Shown here in pieces: positions 33,418-41,658 of a DNA stretch of 64,000 nucleotides (its first letter is position 1; every line of letters begins with the position of its first letter). Under the pieces are notes generated by a model. That model worked only from the letters and a program-made list of their open reading frames with translations. It was not told where the DNA came from and ran no database searches. The translations under genes and the position numbers were made by a program. Location of the stretch: NCBI RefSeq assembly GCF_005237295.1, contig NZ_CP033006.1, positions 581,335-645,334 of the forward strand. Reading direction: 5' to 3'. Source of the DNA: Buchnera aphidicola (Macrosiphum euphorbiae) (GTDB taxonomy: Bacteria > Pseudomonadota > Gammaproteobacteria > Enterobacterales > Enterobacteriaceae).

Positions 33418-33493
33418 GCGGGAATAGCTCAGTTGGTAGAGCACAACCTTGCCAAGGTTGGGGTCACGAGTTCAAGTCTCGTTTCCCGCTCCA
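33418..33493 (+). tRNA. tRNA-Gly (anticodon GCC)
   Basis: Cloverleaf with acceptor GCGGGAA/TTCCCGC, anticodon stem CAACC/GGTTG around TTGCCAA, T arm CGAGTTCAAGTCTCG. Discriminator T and an encoded CCA (33491-33493). Matches E. coli glyV-type tRNA and its position after orn; E. coli has three copies there, here only one. Confidence 0.97.
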
Positions 33494-33669
33494 ATAAGAT
33501 TATTTGTAATAACTGCATGATTACTCTATAATTTCAGTACAACTGTATTATTAACATGATAAAAATTGTTAATACGATAAAAAATATTTATTCTAAAATT
33601 CAAAATATTGTTTTTCAATTCAATAAAAAAACAATAATTATATATAAAAATAACAATTTAAGGAAATTT

Positions 33670-34603
33670 ATGTTTTTTTCTTATAAATGGATGATATTTT
33701 TTATTTTTTTACTCACATTCCAAATCGAAGCCAGCAATAAAACAAATGTTTTATCTATAAAAGATAGTCCAAAAAAACAAAAAATTTTTTTTTAACAAAA
33801 TGTATTTAGTAAAAAACAAGAAAAATAAAAATTTTAAAAAAATTAATTATTACGCTATAAATAAATTCTACAAAAATTATAAAAAAAATAATTTAAATGC
33901 TTTAAAAACAGTTACTATAGTAATAGATGCAGGACACGGTGGATACGATCCTGGAGCAATTGGAATTCAAGGATTACAAGAAAAAAAAGTAAACATTGAA
34001 ATAGCACTTCGACTTAAAAATTTACTAAATCACGATAGCATGTTCTACGCAATCCTAACTCGTAATAATGATTCTTATCTTTCATTAACAAAAAGAAAAC
34101 AGTTTCTCAAAAACAATCACGTAAATTTATTAATATCTATTCACGCTGACTCTTCTAAAAAACAATATGTATCAGGAGCATCCGTTTGGATGCTATCAAA
34201 AACTAGAATGAATCGTGAAATCGATAATTATTTAAAAAAAACACCGGCAATACTTTTTTCTAAAAAAATTGAAAATATATTTAACGAAAATAAATATGAT
34301 TTTTTTTTAAAAAAAACTATTCTAGATTTGCAATTTAATAATTTTCAAAAAATAGAATTAGATATATCTAAAAAAATATTAGAACAACTTAAAAAAAATA
34401 CAAAGTTAAATAAAACATATCCAAATTATGCTAGTTTAAGCATATTAAGTTCTATTAACACACCTTCAATATTAATAGAAACTGGTTTTATTACAAATTT
34501 TTTAGAAGAAAAAAAATTGAGAACTGCTGATCACCAAAATAAAATTGCTAATTCTATTTATTTAGGTCTTAAGAATTATTTCAATCATTCATCTAATTTT
34601 TAA
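33670..34603 (+). CDS. amiB: N-acetylmuramoyl-L-alanine amidase AmiB, frameshifted at a 9-T tract
   Basis: Periplasmic zinc amidase that cuts septal peptidoglycan during division. The gene lies in two frames: 33670-33795 encodes a signal peptide (MFFSYKWMIFFIFLLTFQ, then EAS) with a good AAGGA ribosome site 7-8 bases before the ATG; 33800-34603 encodes the complete Amidase_3 domain. Zinc/catalytic residues in the second part (numbered from ATG 33800): His46 in DAGHGGYD, Glu61, His115 in SIHAD, Glu227 in IETGF. The frames meet at T9 (33785-33793); eight T would join them. Between signal peptide and amidase only about 58 residues remain, so the AMIN septal-targeting domain is lost. Without frame repair the amidase would stay in the cytoplasm. 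Confidence 0.85.
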
Positions 34604-34641
34604 GAAAATAAATATATTTTAAAATAGTAATTTTGTTATCG

Positions 34642-34676
34642 TTAAGCATCTAAATATGCAATTTTCAGATGCTTAA
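34642..34676. terminator. Shared terminator between convergent amiB and rpmE
   Basis: TTAAGCATCT (34642-34651) and AGATGCTTAA (34667-34676) form a perfect 10-bp stem with a 15-base loop. Short A/T runs flank it on both sides, so it can serve amiB rightward and rpmE leftward. Confidence 0.75.
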
Positions 34677-34713
34677 ATTTTAAAAATATTAATTATAAAA
34701 AGAAAAAATAATT

Positions 34714-34932
34714 TTAATTTAATTCTTTCTTAATAAATTTAAAACGCTTTTTAAATCTTTCAACACGGCCTCCAGTATCAATAACTCTTTGTTTTCCCGT
34801 ATAGAATGGATGACATTTTGCACATATATCTAAATTTAGATTATGATTAATAGTAGAATAAACTTCAATTATGTTTCCACAAGAACAGGTAGCTGTTATT
34901 TTAGAATAACAAGGATGGATTTTTTTTTTCAT
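34714..34932 (-). CDS. rpmE: 50S ribosomal protein L31
   Basis: 72 aa (E. coli 70). Zinc-binding form: TCSCGN supplies two cysteines (Cys16 and Cys18) and [15 protein letters not shown] two more (Cys37 and Cys40). MKKKIHPCY start aligns with MKKDIHPKY. Lies beside the ftsN remnant and hslVU as in E. coli (rpmE ... ftsN-hslVU). Confidence 0.96.
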   Translation of the reverse strand: MKKKIHPCYSKITATCSCGNIIEVYSTINHNLNLDICAKCHPFYTGKQRVIDTGGRVERFKKRFKFIKKELN

Positions 34933-35045
34933 CTAAAACATTCCTGAATTAATTTTGAATATCTATATTTATTATACGAGTATTAATATATTAATACTAA
35001 AAAATTATCAATTTTTATTTATAAAAGATAACATTAAAAAAATAT

Positions 35046-35297
35046 ATGTATGATAATAAAAGAAAAATCAATTCTGTGTATTTTAATAAAAAAAAAAATA
35101 AAAACAAAAAATTAAATTCATATATTTATTTAACTCTAATATCTATATTCATTTTTTTTATTTGTTTAAATGTAAATTTAAAAAAATTTTCCGAAACCAA
35201 AAGTAAAAATATCATAAAAAATATTGAAAATAATAATATATTACCACCTAAACCAAAAGAAAAATGGGAATATATTCACAAACTAGAAAATTTGTAA
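35046..35297 (+). CDS. ftsN: Miniature FtsN (cell division), truncated after the essential peptide
   Basis: 83 aa against 319 in E. coli. A basic cytoplasmic N-terminus (residues 1-25, many Lys/Asn), a single membrane helix (about 26-42), then a short periplasmic tail ending ILPPKPKEKWEYIHKLENL. That tail matches E. coli LPPKPEERWRYIKELES, which holds the essential E peptide whose Trp83, Tyr85 and Leu89 activate septal wall synthesis; here Trp74, Tyr76 and Leu80 keep the same spacing. The linker and the peptidoglycan-binding SPOR domain are gone, and no remnant of them is visible in the 249 bases before hslV. Position immediately upstream of hslVU is as in E. coli. Identification rests on that peptide plus synteny. 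Confidence 0.85.
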   Translation: MYDNKRKINSVYFNKKKNKNKKLNSYIYLTLISIFIFFICLNVNLKKFSETKSKNIIKNIENNNILPPKPKEKWEYIHKLENL

Positions 35298-35336
35298 AAT
35301 ACATATCTTTTAAAAATTAATTAAATTGAACTATTA

Positions 35337-35386
35337 TAGTTTTACATAATTAAATAAAATTTAGTTTTACATAATTAAATAAAATT
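35337..35386. repeat. Perfect tandem duplication, 25 bp x 2
   Basis: The 25-base unit beginning TAGTTTTACATAATTAAATA occurs at 35337-35361 and again at 35362-35386 without mismatch, in the spacer 39 bases after the ftsN stop. Perfect identity in a drifting AT-rich spacer implies a recent duplication by slippage. Confidence 0.9.
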
Positions 35387-35546
35387 ATTTCAAAAAGTAT
35401 TTTAGAAGAATATTTTAAAAAAATAATATAACTGAAAATCATATGCTATTTAAAAAAAGTAGCTAATTACATCTTATATATAAAATATTTTTATATTAAT
35501 AAACAAGTATAAGAAATAAAAATATTATTTTGAAGAGGTTTTTCTT

Positions 35547-36077
35547 GTGACCACAATATTAAGCGTAAGATTAAAAAATAAAGTAGTAATTGGAGGTGAT
35601 GGACAAGCAACTTTAGGCAATACAATCATGAAAAGCAATGTAAAAAAAATTAGATCGTTATATCATGAAAAAGTAATTGCTGGTTTTGCAGGGGGAACTG
35701 CAGATGCATTTACACTATTTGAAATGTTTGAAAAAAAACTAGCTATGTACCAAGGTCAATTACAACGTTCTGCTATTGAATTAGCAAAAGATTGGCGATC
35801 AGATAGAATGTTACGAAAACTTGAAGCTTTATTAGCAGTTGCTGATAAAGAAACTTCATTAATAATTACAGGAAATGGAGATGTAATACAACCTGAAGAT
35901 GATTTAATAGCTATAGGATCTGGTGGTTCTTATGCTCAATCTTCTGCTAGAGCATTAATAGATAATACTGATTTAGACGCGAATCAAATTGTAAAAAAAT
36001 CATTAAATATTGCTGCTAATATTTGTATATATACAAATCACACTTTTACTATAAAAGAACTGTTTTCAGAAAAATAA
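35547..36077 (+). CDS. hslV: ATP-dependent protease, peptidase subunit HslV (ClpQ)
   Basis: Proteasome-like threonine peptidase. 176 aa, same as E. coli. GTG start at 35547 with GAGG 8 bases upstream; after removal of the initiator Met, Thr2 is the nucleophile (MTTILSVR). [50 protein letters not shown] and [16 protein letters not shown] follow E. coli closely. Forms an operon with hslU 11 bases downstream. Confidence 0.97.
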   Translation: MTTILSVRLKNKVVIGGDGQATLGNTIMKSNVKKIRSLYHEKVIAGFAGGTADAFTLFEMFEKKLAMYQGQLQRSAIELAKDWRSDRMLRKLEALLAVADKETSLIITGNGDVIQPEDDLIAIGSGGSYAQSSARALIDNTDLDANQIVKKSLNIAANICIYTNHTFTIKELFSEK

Positions 36078-36088
36078 GGATTATCTCT

Positions 36089-37420
36089 ATGTCTGAAATG
36101 ACTCCTCCTCAAATTGTTTCTGAACTTGATAAATTTATTATTGGTCAAGAAAAAGCAAAAAGAGCTGTGTCTATTGCATTAAGAAATCGTTGGCGCCGTA
36201 TGCAGTTGAATAGTGAATTACGTCATGAAATAACACCTAAAAATATTTTAATGATTGGGCCTACAGGAGTAGGAAAAACAGAAATTGCAAGACGTTTAGC
36301 TAAATTAGCAAATTCTCCTTTTATTAAAGTAGAAGCAACTAAATTTACCGAAGTAGGATATGTTGGAAAAGAAGTAGATTCAATTATTCGCGATTTAACT
36401 GATGCTGCAATAAAAATGATTAGAATTAAAAACATCGAAAAAAACAAAATTCGAGTAGAAGAAATAGTAGAAGAGAAAATTTTAGATGTCCTCGTTCCTA
36501 GACCTAAAAAAAATTGGACAGAAAACGAAAAAAATGAAAGTCTTTCAAAAACAATTCAAATATTTCGAAAAAAATTACGAGAAGGTGTTTTAGATGATAA
36601 AGAAATAGAAATCAATGTATTAGCAACTACTATGGGTGTTGAAATAATGGCGCCTCCAGGAATGGAAGAGTTAACTAGTCAATTGCAATCTTTATTCCAA
36701 AATTTAGGAGGACACAAAAAAAACAGCAGACGTCTTAAAATTAAAGATGCCATTGTACTTTTAACAGAAGAAGAAGCAGCTAAACTAATTAATCAAGAAG
36801 AAATTAAAAAAGAAGCTATTAATGCAGTTGAACAACATGGAATAGTTTTTATTGATGAAATTGATAAAATATGTAAACGAGGTGATTCCTCCGGACCAGA
36901 TATTTCTCGAGAAGGTGTGCAAAGAGATTTACTTCCATTAGTTGAAGGATGTACTGTATCTACTAAACATGGGATGGTTAAGACAGATCATATTTTATTT
37001 ATTGCATCTGGAGCATTTCAAACATCTACACCTTCTGATTTAATTCCTGAACTCCAAGGTCGTCTGCCAATTAAAGTTGAATTACAAGCACTTACTATTG
37101 ATGATTTTGAAAAAATTTTAACTGAACCTAAAGCATCTATTACTGCACAATACAAAGCACTTATGGAAACAGAAGGTGTCTGTATCAATTTTACAAAAGA
37201 AGGAATACGTAATATTGCAGAAGCTGCTTGGAAGGTGAATGAATCTATGGAAAATATTGGAGCTCGTCGATTACATACTGTATTAGAAAAATTAATGGAA
37301 GATATATCTTTTAATGCTAGCGATAATAAAGGTAATACAATTGAAATCAATTCAAATTACGTAGGCGAAAATTTAGATCAATTAATATCTAATGAAGATC
37401 TTAGCCGTTTTATTTTATAG
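36089..37420 (+). CDS. hslU: ATP-dependent protease, ATPase subunit HslU (ClpY)
   Basis: AAA+ unfoldase feeding HslV. Start at 36089 ([17 protein letters not shown]) gives 443 aa, the E. coli length, and has AAGGA upstream; the frame is open 22 codons further into hslV, which is not credible. Walker [16 protein letters not shown] around residue 60, pore [14 protein letters not shown], Walker [11 protein letters not shown], sensor 2 and C-terminal DLSRFIL, which docks into HslV. Complete HslUV is retained. Confidence 0.97.
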   Translation: MSEMTPPQIVSELDKFIIGQEKAKRAVSIALRNRWRRMQLNSELRHEITPKNILMIGPTGVGKTEIARRLAKLANSPFIKVEATKFTEVGYVGKEVDSIIRDLTDAAIKMIRIKNIEKNKIRVEEIVEEKILDVLVPRPKKNWTENEKNESLSKTIQIFRKKLREGVLDDKEIEINVLATTMGVEIMAPPGMEELTSQLQSLFQNLGGHKKNSRRLKIKDAIVLLTEEEAAKLINQEEIKKEAINAVEQHGIVFIDEIDKICKRGDSSGPDISREGVQRDLLPLVEGCTVSTKHGMVKTDHILFIASGAFQTSTPSDLIPELQGRLPIKVELQALTIDDFEKILTEPKASITAQYKALMETEGVCINFTKEGIRNIAEAAWKVNESMENIGARRLHTVLEKLMEDISFNASDNKGNTIEINSNYVGENLDQLISNEDLSRFIL

Positions 37421-37533
37421 TTTTTGTTTAAAATATATATTGTTAAAATATGTATTAATTATTTTTTTTTATAAAATAAATAAATATTTTTTACATTATT
37501 AAAAATAAATTTAAATTAATTTAACAATTACTA

Positions 37534-37560
37534 TTGAAAAAAAAAAATAAAACCTTACTA
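37534..37560 (+). promoter_or_regulatory. Candidate heat-shock (sigma-32) promoter of ibpA
   Basis: TTGAAA at 37534-37539, a 13-base spacer, then CCTTACTA at 37553-37560, compared with the sigma-32 pattern CTTGAAA-N11-16-CCCCATNT. The -10 element matches only loosely. It lies 56 bases before the ibpA start. Position and spacing are right for a heat-shock gene; the AT-rich background makes chance matches likely. Confidence 0.35.
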
Positions 37561-37615
37561 TAAAATAAAACATTTATTGATTTTTTAATCAGAAAATATT
37601 TAAGAGGAGTTTGCT

Positions 37616-38098
37616 ATGTCTTATCGTTCTCTTTCATTTATTCCAAATTTCAATGATCATAATATTTTTTCAAACAGATTTAATCAAATCGATAAAATGT
37701 TTAGCACTTTAACAGGAGAGAAACCAATATCTGATACGCCAACATATAATTTATGTCAAATAAATGACATTCAATATCAATTGACACTAAGTATTCCTGG
37801 ATATAAAGAAGAAGAATTAGATATCTCTGTACACAACAATCAATTATCTATTCAAGGTAAAAAAGAAGATAACAAAAATCATAATAACCAGGAATGTAGT
37901 AAATGGTTACATAAAGGTATAATATTTAATAATTTTTCTTTAAATTTTAATTTAGATCATAAAATCAAAGTAAAAAAAGCAGAATTGTCTTTAGGTTTAT
38001 TAAAATTAGACTTTGAATGTAATATTCCAGAAGAAGAAAAACCTAAAAAAATTTCAATTAATCTTCCTGAAGATACTAAAAAAATTGATAAAAAATAA
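37616..38098 (+). CDS. ibpA: Small heat shock protein IbpA
   Basis: ATP-independent holdase that binds aggregating proteins for DnaK/ClpB. 160 aa (E. coli IbpA 137, IbpB 142). Central alpha-crystallin domain about residues 40-145: PTYNLCQINDIQYQLTLSIP, GYKEEELDISVHNNQLSIQG, GIIFNNFSLNF. The C-terminal I-x-I anchor (ISINL) is present, followed by a longer lysine-rich tail than in E. coli. Strong ribosome site (AGAGGAG) 7 bases before ATG fits high expression. A single member replaces the E. coli pair. Variation in the ibpA promoter of Buchnera is known to affect aphid heat tolerance. Confidence 0.93.
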   Translation: MSYRSLSFIPNFNDHNIFSNRFNQIDKMFSTLTGEKPISDTPTYNLCQINDIQYQLTLSIPGYKEEELDISVHNNQLSIQGKKEDNKNHNNQECSKWLHKGIIFNNFSLNFNLDHKIKVKKAELSLGLLKLDFECNIPEEEKPKKISINLPEDTKKIDKK

Positions 38099-38116
38099 AA
38101 CTATAAAAAAGATAAA

Positions 38117-38150
38117 AATCACTGTACTTATTTTTATAAGTACAGCGATT
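38117..38150 (+). terminator. Hairpin terminator of ibpA
   Basis: CTGTACTTAT (38122-38131) pairs perfectly with ATAAGTACAG (38136-38145) around TTTT; after one mismatch AATC (38117-38120) pairs with GATT (38147-38150), and a T/A-rich tract follows. It lies 18 bases past the ibpA stop and before fpr. Confidence 0.8.
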
Positions 38151-38176
38151 TAATTATAAATTATTGAGAATAAATA

Positions 38177-38935
38177 ATGAATCCATGGATTAATGCAGAT
38201 ATTTTAACAGTAAAAAGATGGACTAAAAATTTATTCAGTCTTGTGTTAAATGCTTCTGTAGAACCTTTTTATGCAGGACAATTTACTAAATTAGCTTTAC
38301 CTGATAGTGATTCTTTAAATCAAAATAAAATTCAAAGAGCATATTCATATGTTAATGCTCCTAGTGAAAAAAATTTAGAAATTTATATTGTTCGTGTAAT
38401 AAATGGAAAACTAAGCAATCTATTATATAATCTTGAAAGCGGTGATCAAGTCTTTATTAAAAAAAAAGCGTGTGGTTTCTTTATTATAGATGAAGTACCA
38501 GATTGTGAAATATTATGGATGTTTGCTACTGGCACGGGCATAGGTCCCTATTGTTCAATTTTAAAAGAAGCTAAAAATATTGACAGATTTAATCGTATTG
38601 TCTTGATACATGCAGTTCGGTATCAAAATGAATTAACTTACTTGCCTCTTATGAAAGAACTATGTAAAAAATATAATGGAAAATTAAAGATTCAGACTAT
38701 TACTAGTAGGGAAAAAAATCCAAATTCTTTAACAGGCAGAATACCTTTTTTATTAAAAAATAAAATACTAGAAAAACATATCGGTCTTTCAATCAACCCT
38801 GAAACTTCACATGTTATGTTGTGCGGAAACCCTTTAATGGTAAAAGATACCTTTTTATTCTTAAAAAATAATAGAAATATGGAAAAACATTTACGTCGAA
38901 AAAAAGGCAACATTACAGTAGAAAATTACTGGTAA
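38177..38935 (+). CDS. fpr: Ferredoxin/flavodoxin-NADP(+) reductase
   Basis: FAD enzyme transferring electrons between NADPH and flavodoxin or ferredoxin; it may supply radical SAM and Fe-S enzymes such as HemW or IspG. 252 aa (E. coli 248). FAD motif [27 protein letters not shown], nucleotide motif [29 protein letters not shown], and the C-terminal [14 protein letters not shown] with the conserved terminal Trp. Ferredoxin (fdx) is encoded at 61.4 kb. Confidence 0.95.
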   Translation: MNPWINADILTVKRWTKNLFSLVLNASVEPFYAGQFTKLALPDSDSLNQNKIQRAYSYVNAPSEKNLEIYIVRVINGKLSNLLYNLESGDQVFIKKKACGFFIIDEVPDCEILWMFATGTGIGPYCSILKEAKNIDRFNRIVLIHAVRYQNELTYLPLMKELCKKYNGKLKIQTITSREKNPNSLTGRIPFLLKNKILEKHIGLSINPETSHVMLCGNPLMVKDTFLFLKNNRNMEKHLRRKKGNITVENYW

Positions 38936-38951
38936 AATATTTTTTATAATC

Positions 38952-39929
38952 TTAACAACGATCTAGTGGAAAAGAGATAACTTCTTGAATGTTTTTTTTA
39001 TTTAAAACCAACATAATTAATCGATCTAAACCTATTGCAACTCCTGAACAAGGAGGTAAACCATGATATAAAGCATCTAAAAAACAATCATCTATTTTTT
39101 GTGTTGGAAGGTTCATAGAAAAACGTTCTTTATTATCTTTGATAAAACGTTTTTTTTGTTCATTAGCATCTGTAAGTTCATAAAAACCATTTCCTAATTC
39201 TATTCCTTTAAAAAAAATCTCAAATCTATCTGATATACGAGAATCTTGTGAATTAATAGCCGCAAGAGATGCTTGTTTTGCAGGAAAATGATAAACAAAA
39301 ATAGGTCTGTCTTTTCCTATATTAGGTTCTATTTTTAATGTAAATAATAATTGTATAAATTTATTTAAATCGTTTTCAAAACGAGTTAAATAATCTAATT
39401 TCAATTTTTTAGATATTTGATGTAACTCTAATAAATTTGTAGATAATGGATCTATTTTAAAAAAATCTATAAATAGATTTTGATAAGAAATTTTATCTGA
39501 TTGATTGTAATTTAATATCTGTTGAAGGAATTTATCTATTTCTTCAATAAATTTCTGCATAGAATAAAACGGTTGATACCATTCTAATATAGTAAATTCC
39601 GGATTATGATATCGACCTGATTCTTCATTTCGAAAACTATGACAAATCTGATATATAGGTCCACTTTCTGATGCTAATAAACGTTTCATATGATATTCTG
39701 GACTAGTTGTCAACCATAGTTTTAATTTATCATTAACATTATTTAATGAAAAATAATTAGTTTCAAATGATGATAAATGTATATCAGTAACTGTTGAACG
39801 TGATAAAATTGGTGTTTCTACTTCAAGAATATTTTTTTGGTAAAAAAATAAACGAATATCAGAAATAATTTTCGATCTTTTGATTAAACTTTTAATAGAA
39901 GCACTAGGTTTCCAGACTATTTTTTTCAT
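38952..39929 (-). CDS. epmA: Elongation factor P--(R)-beta-lysine ligase EpmA (PoxA/GenX)
   Basis: Class II lysyl-tRNA-synthetase-like enzyme that attaches beta-lysine to elongation factor P, relieving ribosome stalling at proline runs. 325 aa, as in E. coli. WKPSASIKSLIKRS start, EVETPILSRSTVTDIHL, motif 2 RSFRNEESGRYHNPEFTILE-like SFRNEESGRYHNPEFTI, FVYHFPAKQASLA, GIELGNGFYELTD and motif 3 GVAIGLDRLIML. The anticodon-binding domain is absent, as in the family. Divergent from coaD with a 66-base gap. Confidence 0.95.
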   Translation of the reverse strand: MKKIVWKPSASIKSLIKRSKIISDIRLFFYQKNILEVETPILSRSTVTDIHLSSFETNYFSLNNVNDKLKLWLTTSPEYHMKRLLASESGPIYQICHSFRNEESGRYHNPEFTILEWYQPFYSMQKFIEEIDKFLQQILNYNQSDKISYQNLFIDFFKIDPLSTNLLELHQISKKLKLDYLTRFENDLNKFIQLLFTLKIEPNIGKDRPIFVYHFPAKQASLAAINSQDSRISDRFEIFFKGIELGNGFYELTDANEQKKRFIKDNKERFSMNLPTQKIDDCFLDALYHGLPPCSGVAIGLDRLIMLVLNKKNIQEVISFPLDRC

Positions 39930-39995
39930 CTTAATTTTCTTTAAAAATTTATTAAGGTCAAGAAAAGTTGTTTAAAAATAAAAAAAAATAAAAAT

Positions 39996-40493
39996 ATGAA
40001 TAAAACTGCAATATATCCAGGTACTTTTGATCCAATTACATATGGACATTTAGATATTATAACACGTGCAACAAAAATATTTGATAGTATAACTATTGCA
40101 ATTTCTAATAATGTTGAAAAAAAACCGATTTTTAATTTAAAAGAACGAATAGAATTAACTAGAATAGTCACAATTCATTTAAAAAATGTAAAAAAAATAC
40201 TTGGATTTAATGATTTGCTTGCTAATTTAGCAAAAAAAGAAAAGGCTAATATTTTAATTAGAGGAGTTAGAACAATATTTGATTTTGACTATGAAATAAA
40301 ATTAGCTGCTATAAATAAACAGATTTATCCAGATTTAGATAGTATTTTTTTACTTTCTTCTAAAGAAGTTTCTTTTATATCTTCATCTTTCGTTAAAGAA
40401 ATTGCAAAATATAAAGGTAATATAAAACCTTATCTTCCTAAAGAAGTCCATTCTGCATTATTAAGAAAACTCAATAATAATTCTATAAAATGA
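39996..40493 (+). CDS. coaD: Phosphopantetheine adenylyltransferase
   Basis: Penultimate step of coenzyme A synthesis: 4'-phosphopantetheine plus ATP to dephospho-CoA. 165 aa (E. coli 159). AIYPGTFDPITYGHLDIITR contains the nucleotidyl-transferase T/HxGH motif; LIRGVRTIFDFDYE and the ISSSFVKEIAKYKGN signature are also present. Ends before a strong convergent terminator. Confidence 0.95.
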   Translation: MNKTAIYPGTFDPITYGHLDIITRATKIFDSITIAISNNVEKKPIFNLKERIELTRIVTIHLKNVKKILGFNDLLANLAKKEKANILIRGVRTIFDFDYEIKLAAINKQIYPDLDSIFLLSSKEVSFISSSFVKEIAKYKGNIKPYLPKEVHSALLRKLNNNSIK

Positions 40494-40507
40494 AAGTATT
40501 TTTTTTA

Positions 40508-40538
40508 ATTAGTAGGGTATATAGTCTACCCTACTAAT
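40508..40538. terminator. Convergent terminator between coaD and the orphan gene
   Basis: ATTAGTAGGGTA (40508-40519) pairs perfectly with TACCCTACTAAT (40527-40538), 12 bp with a 7-base loop, one of the strongest hairpins in the window. T-rich on the left and A-rich on the right, so it suits both directions; coaD ends 15 bases before it and the orphan gene ends 21 bases after. Confidence 0.85.
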
Positions 40539-40559
40539 AAATTAAAAGTTTAAAAATAT

Positions 40560-41477
40560 TTATTTTACAAAATGCGAATATTTCATTATCGGTGAATTAT
40601 TTGGAGGAAAAATTATAGTTGCACGTATTCCAAAAGATCTATATTTTTGAACATAATTATTATCATTATTTGCATCTAAATCAGATAAATTAGTAGCAAC
40701 TAGTTTAATTGAACCGTCATTTAGAAAGTCTACTTTATAAATGTTTCTTGAATTTTTCACTTGATATTGATCAATCTCTGGATGTTCAGAAATTAACTGA
40801 AGATAAGATTGATATAAAAATTTTTGATTTGCATATGTGGAAATTAATTTTTGAGATTCAACGTTTGGTATTATTTTCTTAAAATTTTCTAGCATTTTTT
40901 GTCGATTGTTAATAGGAATAAAATCGTTGTTTATAATAAAAAAAAATGGATTGGAATCAGCCATAAATTTTCGATCTAAATTATTAGATAATTTTAAAGA
41001 TTCATAGTTTTTTTGAAAATTTTTAATTGTAAATCGAATATTGTGAAATGAGTTTAATTGATCTGAAACTATCCATTGATTATTACTAATAAAATCACTA
41101 TAATAAGCTTCCTGAATGCTTTTATTCATTCTTGTTTTAAAACTTTGATCTGTTTTTAATATATCTTTTCTTCCTTCTAAATCAAAATTTTCATCTAATC
41201 TTTTAAAAGGATAAAAATCATTTTCATTCTTAGGTTTGGGTGTTGGAGTCAAAAGATCAGGAAATGAACTTTGATATTCAGGATGAAGTGGATTACCATT
41301 CAATTTGTTAACAATTTTTATTTTTCCTTGATATCTAATTTTTTCAATGATAGCTCTAATATAAACTTTTGAAGATTCAATAATTCTTTGAAGCTGTTCA
41401 ATACGTTCAGATAAAGAAGTAACGGATTCTGATTTTGAATTTGATTTTAAATTTTTATCGTCTGGTAAAAAAAACAT
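40560..41477 (-). CDS. Orphan protein, C-terminal part (unknown function)
   Basis: 305 codons from the first ATG, but the same frame is open back to 41672 without a start, so this is the downstream half of a longer gene whose N-terminal part is 41659-42063. The halves meet at an A9 tract (minus strand, 41666-41674); eight A would join them into one protein of about 500 aa. I do not recognise a family. Residues 20-60 look helical (LSERIEQLQRIIESSKVYI), followed by proline-rich LLTPTPKPK, then a more globular C-terminus rich in aromatic and Asn residues. No membrane helix, Cys pair or catalytic motif is seen. Buchnera is known to carry a few lineage-specific orphan genes; this is likely one. 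A diverged flagellar or surface protein is possible but unsupported. Confidence 0.6.
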   Translation of the reverse strand: MFFLPDDKNLKSNSKSESVTSLSERIEQLQRIIESSKVYIRAIIEKIRYQGKIKIVNKLNGNPLHPEYQSSFPDLLTPTPKPKNENDFYPFKRLDENFDLEGRKDILKTDQSFKTRMNKSIQEAYYSDFISNNQWIVSDQLNSFHNIRFTIKNFQKNYESLKLSNNLDRKFMADSNPFFFIINNDFIPINNRQKMLENFKKIIPNVESQKLISTYANQKFLYQSYLQLISEHPEIDQYQVKNSRNIYKVDFLNDGSIKLVATNLSDLDANNDNNYVQKYRSFGIRATIIFPPNNSPIMKYSHFVK

Positions 41478-41658
41478 TTTTTTAAATGTTGTACCATTAA
41501 ATAAATTTATAGTTTCTGTTTTAACAGTTTCATAAGTTTTTACGACTGTATTTTTTATTGTTTCAAGAACATTTTCCGCTATTTCTAAAATATCAAAATC
41601 TAGGAATTTTTTATTAGATGATTCTGTTTTGTTTTTGAAAAAATTTGCGGGAGATTCT

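Noticed and set aside
33556..33669. Longer AmiB N-terminus from ATG 33556
   Set aside because: The ATG at 33670 has an AAGGA site and is directly followed by a typical signal peptide; the upstream 38 residues are Lys/Ile/Asn spacer translation.
36023..36088. Longer HslU beginning inside hslV
   Set aside because: ATG 36089 gives exactly the 443-residue E. coli protein and has AAGGA upstream.
37018..37350. 110-codon frame opposite hslU
   Set aside because: Antisense to the conserved end of hslU; no ribosome site or homology.
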